Positions 6,208-10,287 of a stretch of DNA of 10,287 bases are shown here, in pieces (positions within the stretch are counted from its first letter, which is position 1; the number at the start of each line of letters is the position of its first letter). Source of the stretch: Treponema sp. (lineage in GTDB: Bacteria > Spirochaetota > Spirochaetia > Treponematales > Treponemataceae); assembly GCA_016296205.1 (NCBI GenBank), contig JAEDJS010000067.1:1-10287 (forward strand). The letters are read 5' to 3'. The position numbers and the translations under genes are program-made. The notes below the pieces were generated by a model that did no database searches, had not been told where the DNA came from, and saw nothing but the letters and a program-made list of their open reading frames with translations.

Positions 6208-7770
6208 TTAGTCTGCAAGAGCTGTTTCCTGAGCAACAGTTGTCTTCTTTTTGTAGCAGGCAAATGTGTCTTCAACTAACTTCTTGTCTGGTTTAGGTGT
6301 AAATATACTCACAACTGGAACAATAATCAACCCGGCAACCATTGCAATTACACCACAGTTAATTGGTGAGCGCATAATTTCTGGGAGAGTTGAGCGGAAA
6401 AGCATGTTGTAAATCATCAGCAGGGATCCAAAAATAAAGCTGGCATAGCAGGAAATCTTTGTTGTTTTTTTCCAGTAAAGTGAATAAAGGAAAGGAGCGA
6501 GGAAAGCGCCTGCCAGTGCACCCCATGAAACACCCATCAGCTGAGCGATGAATGTTACGTTTGACTTGTACTGAACAAGGGCAATGATTGCAGAAATTGC
6601 GATGAATGCCACAATCAGAATGCGGATTACAAAAACCTGTGTTTTATCACTCATTTTTTTCTTTCCAAAACTGCCTATAAAGTCGATTGATAAAGTTGAA
6701 CTTGAAGCAATTACAAGCGAAGACAAAGTACTCATAGAAGCAGAAAGAACAAGAACTACAACAAGTGCAATTAATGATGGGCTTAAAGTAGAAAGCATTT
6801 TTGGAATGATTGCATCAAATCCCCCTTCTGGAATTCCTTTTGGGCCAACATTAAGAACATCAGTGAACAAACGTCCGAATCCACCAAGAAAGTATGAGCC
6901 ACCTGCAACTACAACTGCAAAAACTGTAGAAATGATTGTTCCTTTTTTAATTGAATCTTCATTTTTAATTGCGTAAAATTTCTGAACCATCTGGGGAAGT
7001 CCCCATGTTCCCAGAGAAGTAAGGAGAACAACAAACATAAGGTTCAATGGATCTGGACCAAAGAAGCTGGCAAAAATTCCTGGTGTTTCAGAAACTTCCG
7101 GAGCGTTGATTTTTGCAAGTCCGTCAAGAGCAGCCATGAATCCGCCTTTGCTTTTAAGAACTGCAATAATAACAATAGAAATTCCTGCAAGCATGATGAT
7201 TCCCTGGATAAAGTCACTGATTGCAGTTGCCATGTATCCGCCGGCAATAACATAAACTGCAGTAAGAACAGCCATAAGAAGAATACACCATGAGTAGTCA
7301 ATGTTGAACGCCATTCCGAACAGTCGTGAAAGTCCGTTGTAAAGTGAAGCTGTATAAGGAATGAGGAAGATAAAAATAATTACAGAAGCAAAAATTTTAA
7401 GGGCAGGACTGTTGAATCTTTTTCCAAAGAACTGAGGCATTGTTGCACTGTCCAGATGCTGAGTCATGATTCTTGTTCTGCGCCCAAGGATTACCCATGC
7501 AAGAAGGGAACCTATAAATGCATTTCCAAGACCAGCCCATGTGGCAGAAATACCATACTTCCATCCAAACTGTCCTGCATAGCCAACAAAAACAACTGCG
7601 CTAAAATAAGATGTTCCGTAAGCAAATGCGGTGAGCCATGGACCAACAGAACGGCCTCCTAAAACAAAGCCGTTTACGTCTGTAGAATTTTTGCGGCAGT
7701 ATAATCCAATTCCTACAAGGACTGCAAAATATACAACCAGAACTGCACTGGTAATAATTGTTGCGCTCAT
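6208..7770 (-). CDS. Sodium:solute symporter (SSS family, PutP-like)
   Basis: The product is 520 residues with about 13 predicted membrane helices, importing an organic solute with Na+. Family marks are FVLGGRSVG (35-43), the YGTSYFSAVVFVG helix (51-63), GGYMATAISDFIQG (177-190, compare PutP's GGYLAVSWTDFFQG), GLPQMVQKFYA (257-267) and SASMSTLSS (343-351). Ala344, Ser347 and Thr348 match the PutP Na2-site Ala, Ser and Thr. Proline, pantothenate and other acids are all possible substrates, and the sequence does not decide between them. ATG at 7770 follows GGGAG by about ten bases. It is the middle gene of the operon: 39 bases after the aldolase stop and 17 bases before the SstT-like ATG, with no terminator in either gap. 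Confidence 0.9.
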   Translation of the reverse strand: MSATIITSAVLVVYFAVLVGIGLYCRKNSTDVNGFVLGGRSVGPWLTAFAYGTSYFSAVVFVGYAGQFGWKYGISATWAGLGNAFIGSLLAWVILGRRTRIMTQHLDSATMPQFFGKRFNSPALKIFASVIIFIFLIPYTASLYNGLSRLFGMAFNIDYSWCILLMAVLTAVYVIAGGYMATAISDFIQGIIMLAGISIVIIAVLKSKGGFMAALDGLAKINAPEVSETPGIFASFFGPDPLNLMFVVLLTSLGTWGLPQMVQKFYAIKNEDSIKKGTIISTVFAVVVAGGSYFLGGFGRLFTDVLNVGPKGIPEGGFDAIIPKMLSTLSPSLIALVVVLVLSASMSTLSSLVIASSSTLSIDFIGSFGKKKMSDKTQVFVIRILIVAFIAISAIIALVQYKSNVTFIAQLMGVSWGALAGAFLAPFLYSLYWKKTTKISCYASFIFGSLLMIYNMLFRSTLPEIMRSPINCGVIAMVAGLIIVPVVSIFTPKPDKKLVEDTFACYKKKTTVAQETALAD

Positions 7771-7787
7771 TATTTTTTTTCTCCCAA

Positions 7788-7816
7788 TTTTTTATTATTC
7801 TATTTTTTATTATTCT
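7788..7816. repeat. 15-bp tandem duplication over the aldolase stop
   Basis: TTTTTTATTATTCT occurs at 7788-7801 and again at 7803-7816, a perfect 14-base match with a 15-base period. On the minus strand each copy reads AGAATAATAAAAAA. The upstream copy supplies the aldolase stop (7812-7810) and the second lies in the gap before the symporter's ribosome site. It looks like replication slippage. Confidence 0.85.
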
Positions 7817-8784
7817 TCAGATGTAATTTCTTTGTAGAAATTTGCGTAATCTGTACGACCGTCCTTTGAGAACTGGATAGCAGTACGAGGATGCTGGTTA
7901 AGCTGACCTGTTATCATGTAGTTCCAGTCAAATCCCCAGACAGCACCGTCTTTTTTTACCTGAGGAATAAATTTGTCAATAAAATCGATTACAGGAAAAA
8001 CATTGTATTTTGGATTTTTAAGGAATCCCAGGAGAAGTTCCATTGCACAGTTACCAGCACCACGACCCATTCCTGCAAAAGTTGCGTCAAGATAGTCAAT
8101 TCCGTCACCGCAGCATTCGATTGTATTTGCAAAAGCAAGCTGCATGTTGTTGTGTGCGTGAATACCAATTGCTTTACCGTATTTTTCACCAGCGTCTGTA
8201 TAAATCTTTGCAGCTCTTTCCATTGCTTCCGGATAAATTGAACCAAAGCTGTCAACAAGATAAATGCAATCAACATTAGATTTTCCAAGCAAATCAAGTG
8301 CAACTTTAATATCACTTTCCTGGTTTGTAGAAATTGCCATAATGTTGCATGTTACTTCATAGCCTTTTTCTTTTGCGTCTTCAATAATTTCGATGGCGGA
8401 AGGAATTGTATGGCAGTAAGTTGCAACACGAATCATGTGGATTGGGCTTTCACTTTTTGGCAGAATATCACGCTTAAAGTTACATCTTCCAACGTCTGCC
8501 ATTACTGCAATTTTAAGATCTGTATTGTTATCTCCAACGATGGCGCGAATGTCATCATCTTTACAGAACTTCCATTTACCAAACTTTTTTTCATCAAACA
8601 TATCTTTGTCTGCTTTATAGCCGAATTCCATGTAGTCAACACCGGCTTTAACATTTGCCTGATAAAGTGCTTTTGTGAATTCGTCACTAAAACGGAAGTC
8701 GTTAACAAGTCCGCCATCCCGTAAAGTTGCATCCAAAACTTTAATGCTTGGTCTAAAATCCATAAGTTTAGAAAGTTCTTTCAT
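7810..8784 (-). CDS. DRE-TIM metallolyase-family aldolase (HMGL-like, 4-hydroxy-2-oxovalerate aldolase-like)
   Basis: The 324-residue cytoplasmic protein has the HMGL-like TIM barrel. Asp18 begins D-A-T-L-R-D-G-G, giving the family's Arg22-Asp23 pair. HAHNN at 209-213 supplies the metal-binding His209 and His211. CIYLVDSFGSIYPE (173-186) and GMGRGAGN (238-245) complete the active-site rim. Members cleave or form C-C bonds using pyruvate- or acyl-CoA-derived enolates with a divalent metal. The TLRDGG form and length are closest to 4-hydroxy-2-oxovalerate aldolases. However, no acetaldehyde dehydrogenase partner is nearby, so that activity is not assured. A conserved-looking ITGQLNQHPR segment (291-300) ends the fold. 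Start ATG at 8784 has AGAGG nine bases upstream; the internal Met8 has none. It is the first gene of the operon with two Na+ symporters. Confidence 0.85.
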   Translation of the reverse strand: MKELSKLMDFRPSIKVLDATLRDGGLVNDFRFSDEFTKALYQANVKAGVDYMEFGYKADKDMFDEKKFGKWKFCKDDDIRAIVGDNNTDLKIAVMADVGRCNFKRDILPKSESPIHMIRVATYCHTIPSAIEIIEDAKEKGYEVTCNIMAISTNQESDIKVALDLLGKSNVDCIYLVDSFGSIYPEAMERAAKIYTDAGEKYGKAIGIHAHNNMQLAFANTIECCGDGIDYLDATFAGMGRGAGNCAMELLLGFLKNPKYNVFPVIDFIDKFIPQVKKDGAVWGFDWNYMITGQLNQHPRTAIQFSKDGRTDYANFYKEITSEE

Positions 8785-8820
8785 TTTATATTACCTCTTC
8801 GTAAATGCGCATGATTTTGA

Positions 8821-8849
8821 ATTATACCATGGCTTTGTTACTATGTAAA
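8821..8849 (-). promoter_or_regulatory. Near-consensus sigma-70 promoter for the aldolase operon
   Basis: On the minus strand TTTACA (8849-8844) and TATAAT (8826-8821) are separated by exactly 17 bp. TGG just before the -10 adds an extended element. Initiation near 8814 gives a leader of about 30 bases containing AGAGG. This is the strongest promoter sequence in the window. Confidence 0.8.
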
Positions 8850-8958
8850 GTAATTATTTAGTATTTGTTAAGTTTTTGTGGTAAAATTTAAGTTATGCAG
8901 TTTGAATAATCAGATTTTAGAATCAAGTTGAATAAAAATTAGAAAATTCTGGTCAATA

Positions 8959-8987
8959 TTGAAAATTATCAGCAATAATAATATAAT
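8959..8987 (+). promoter_or_regulatory. Sigma-70 promoter for pheA
   Basis: TTGAAA (8959-8964) and TATAAT (8982-8987) are separated by 17 bp. Initiation near 8994 leaves a leader of about 32 bases. That is too short for a leader-peptide attenuator or a T-box, so classic phe attenuation is not supported here. Confidence 0.75.
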
Positions 8988-9012
8988 CAATTTTGAAATT
9001 TTCAAAAAATTC

Positions 9013-9018
9013 AGGAAG
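9013..9018 (+). promoter_or_regulatory. Shine-Dalgarno AGGAAG that fixes the pheA start
   Basis: AGGAAG lies seven bases before ATG 9026. The alternative TTG at 8993 sits at the predicted transcription start, so it could not be initiated from this promoter with a normal leader. Confidence 0.75.
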
Positions 9019-9025
9019 TAAGCAG

Positions 9026-10135
9026 ATGAATAACCTTGAACAGGCAAGAAGCAATATTAACAGAATAGACAGAGAAATGGCAGCTTTGTTTGAGGAACGA
9101 TTTAAATGCTCCCATGTAATTGCAGATTTTAAAATGCAGAACGGACTTTCTGTTAAAGACGAAAAACGTGAACAGGAACTTATTGCTAAAAATTCAGAAT
9201 ATATAAGTGATGCTAAAATCGGCGATTATTATGTTCAATTTATGAAGAAAGTAATCGACTTAAGCTGTGATTATCAGACTTATCTTATGAAAGGTCTTAA
9301 AGTTGCATACAGCGGGGTAGAAGGGTGTTTTGCTCATATTGCTGCCCGGAGAATGTTCCCTAAGAGTACGTTCTGTGCTTATCCGGATTTTAAAAGTGCC
9401 TATCAGTCTGTAGAAAAGGGAGAATGTGATGTAGCTGTTCTTCCTTTTGAAAACAGTTATGCTGGAGAAGTTGGTACTGTTCTTGATTTAATTTATTCCG
9501 GAAGCCTCTATATTAATCAGGTTTTGAATTTTGAAGTTGAGCAGACATTAATGGGCTGTGAAAATGCTACTGTTGATTCTGTTAAAACAGTTGTAAGTCA
9601 TCCGCAGGCTCTGGAACAGTGTGCAGAATATATTTCACTTCACGGATATGAACAGGTAACTTATTCTAATACTGCGGCTGCTGCAAAAATGGTTAAAGAA
9701 AAGAATGATCCTTCATTTGCCGCCATTACAAGCAAAGAGGCTGCAGAAATTTACGGCCTTAAAATTCTTGAAACAAAAATCAATACAAGTAATTCTAATA
9801 CAACACGGTTTGGCGCTTTTACTAAAGTTCAGAGAAAATTGTCTGCTTCAAAAAAAGGGCAGGAAGTTGATGACAGATTTATGCTGATGTTTGCGGTTAA
9901 AAATGAACCAAATGCAGTAAGTAAAGCCATCAGTATTATTGGTCAGAACGGATACAATATGATTAGTCTCAAAAGCCGTCCTTTAAAAGAAAACATGTGG
10001 GATTATTATTTTTATGTTGAATGTGAAGGTGATATTTCCAGTGAAAAGGGTGGTGCAATGTTAAAACAGATGGAAGAAGTTTGCGGAAAAATCAAACTGG
10101 CAGGCACCTACCTGGGCCCAAATCAATTTAACTAA
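9026..10135 (+). CDS. pheA: Bifunctional chorismate mutase / prephenate dehydratase
   Basis: The 369-residue enzyme converts chorismate to prephenate and then phenylpyruvate for phenylalanine synthesis. Residues 1-87 are an AroQ chorismate mutase with Arg8, Arg25, Lys36, Asp45, Arg48, Glu49, Ser80 and Gln84. Up to Glu49 the spacing is the same as the E. coli catalytic set. Residues 92-265 are the dehydratase: SGVEGCFAHIAA, PFENSYAGEV (140-149), HPQALEQC, and the catalytic TRF at 260-262. An ACT domain fills about 283-355. Its phenylalanine-binding motifs are altered: NAV instead of GAL, and KSRP instead of ESRP. ATG 9026 is preferred to the in-frame TTG at 8993, giving a start MNNLEQARSNI typical of AroQ. 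It is single and divergent from the aldolase operon. No terminator is seen after the stop; repeats begin ten bases later. Confidence 0.95.
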   Translation: MNNLEQARSNINRIDREMAALFEERFKCSHVIADFKMQNGLSVKDEKREQELIAKNSEYISDAKIGDYYVQFMKKVIDLSCDYQTYLMKGLKVAYSGVEGCFAHIAARRMFPKSTFCAYPDFKSAYQSVEKGECDVAVLPFENSYAGEVGTVLDLIYSGSLYINQVLNFEVEQTLMGCENATVDSVKTVVSHPQALEQCAEYISLHGYEQVTYSNTAAAAKMVKEKNDPSFAAITSKEAAEIYGLKILETKINTSNSNTTRFGAFTKVQRKLSASKKGQEVDDRFMLMFAVKNEPNAVSKAISIIGQNGYNMISLKSRPLKENMWDYYFYVECEGDISSEKGGAMLKQMEEVCGKIKLAGTYLGPNQFN

Positions 10136-10144
10136 CCCCCCACC

Positions 10145-10202
10145 TGTCATCTCGTTTCAGGATCCCTTTCCAAAGAGATTCCGGATCAGGTCCGGAATGA
10201 CA
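10145..10202. repeat. Dispersed palindromic repeat, complete copy
   Basis: The unit is bounded by TGTCAT (10145-10150) and its complement ATGACA (10197-10202). Inside, ATTCCGGA and TCCGGAAT (10178-10198) form a perfect 8-bp stem with a TCAGG loop. It is clearly richer in G+C than the flanking genes. It shares a 14-base block at its left edge and a 22-base block (10171-10192) exactly with the copy at 10233. A CTTT-CC-AAAG hairpin lies in the middle. Its left internal stem has degenerated. Confidence 0.85.
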
Positions 10203-10210
10203 CCAACCAT

Positions 10211-10225
10211 TGTCATCCAGAATCA
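10211..10225. repeat. Fragment of the same dispersed repeat
   Basis: TGTCATCC followed by AGAATCA matches the first bases of the unit and then a shortened version of its left stem region. It lies between the two longer copies, suggesting a decayed or partly deleted third unit. Confidence 0.5.
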
Positions 10226-10232
10226 CCCCACC

Positions 10233-10287
10233 TGTCATCCTGAACGTGATTCAGGATCTCTCTTGCAAAGAGATTCCGGATCAGGTC
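10233..10287. repeat. Dispersed palindromic repeat, copy cut by the window edge
   Basis: Starting at TGTCAT (10233-10238), three stems follow in series. CCTGAA/TTCAGG occupies 10239-10255, and ATCTCT/AGAGAT occupies 10256-10274. ATTCCGGA starts at 10273, and its partner would lie beyond the edge. With the closing TGTCAT/ATGACA pair seen in the other copy, the full unit would fold as a three-armed cloverleaf. Confidence 0.8.

Noticed and set aside
7891..8724. Cys- and His-rich open frames opposite the aldolase, superficially like metal-binding proteins
   Set aside because: The Cys/His content comes from reverse-complement codons of the aldolase; no start signals or ordered motifs.
8993..9025. 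TTG at 8993 as the pheA start, adding 11 residues
   Set aside because: It coincides with the predicted transcription start, lacks a ribosome site, and the extra residues do not belong to the chorismate mutase helix.
8993..9025. Leader-peptide attenuator or T-box upstream of pheA
   Set aside because: The predicted leader is about 32 bases, with no Phe-codon run and no terminator/antiterminator pair.
10136..10287. CRISPR array at the right edge
   Set aside because: The repeated blocks are uneven in spacing, palindromic and imperfect, and separated by repeat-derived sequence rather than unique spacers.

Overview
The window is about 10.3 kb of AT-rich DNA. The coding style, the lipoprotein signal, the type III glutamine synthetase and the gene mix suggest a host-associated spirochaete, most likely a Treponema-like gut or rumen bacterium. 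That assignment is inference from sequence style; no ribosomal or other marker gene is present. The content is mostly metabolic and transport housekeeping. I see no CRISPR array, phage module, toxin-antitoxin pair or defence island, and no clear previously undescribed system.

Layout. Positions 2-76 are the tail of a plus-strand gene that enters from the left, followed by a hairpin terminator whose arms look like IS3-family ends. A small META-domain lipoprotein (175-606, minus) then diverges from a plus-strand pair: a DUF368/PopT-type undecaprenyl-phosphate translocase (681-1613) and, three bases later, a NeuB/SpsE-type nonulosonate synthase (1617-2717). This pair converges, with only 6 bp between, on a type III glutamine synthetase (2724-4811, minus) that has its own promoter. 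Upstream of that lies a three-gene minus-strand operon: a DRE-TIM aldolase (7810-8784), an SSS-family Na+ symporter (6208-7770) and an SstT-like Na+/amino acid symporter (4943-6190). It is driven by a near-consensus promoter at 8821-8849 and closed by a strong intrinsic terminator at 4883-4917. A 241-bp divergent region separates it from a chorismate mutase-prephenate dehydratase (9026-10135, plus). The window ends in GC-richer dispersed repeats that can fold like a cloverleaf (10145-10287).

How the genes fit together. The PopT/NeuB pair plausibly links recycling of the C55-P lipid carrier to synthesis of a nonulosonic acid for surface glycans. Glutamine synthetase assimilates ammonium. The aldolase operon appears to couple Na+-driven uptake of small organic or amino acids to a pyruvate-type aldol cleavage or condensation whose substrate cannot be read from sequence. 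PheA supplies phenylpyruvate for phenylalanine. Two start codons were moved from upstream TTG codons to internal ATGs (the SstT-like gene and pheA), because Shine-Dalgarno and promoter positions make the TTG starts implausible.
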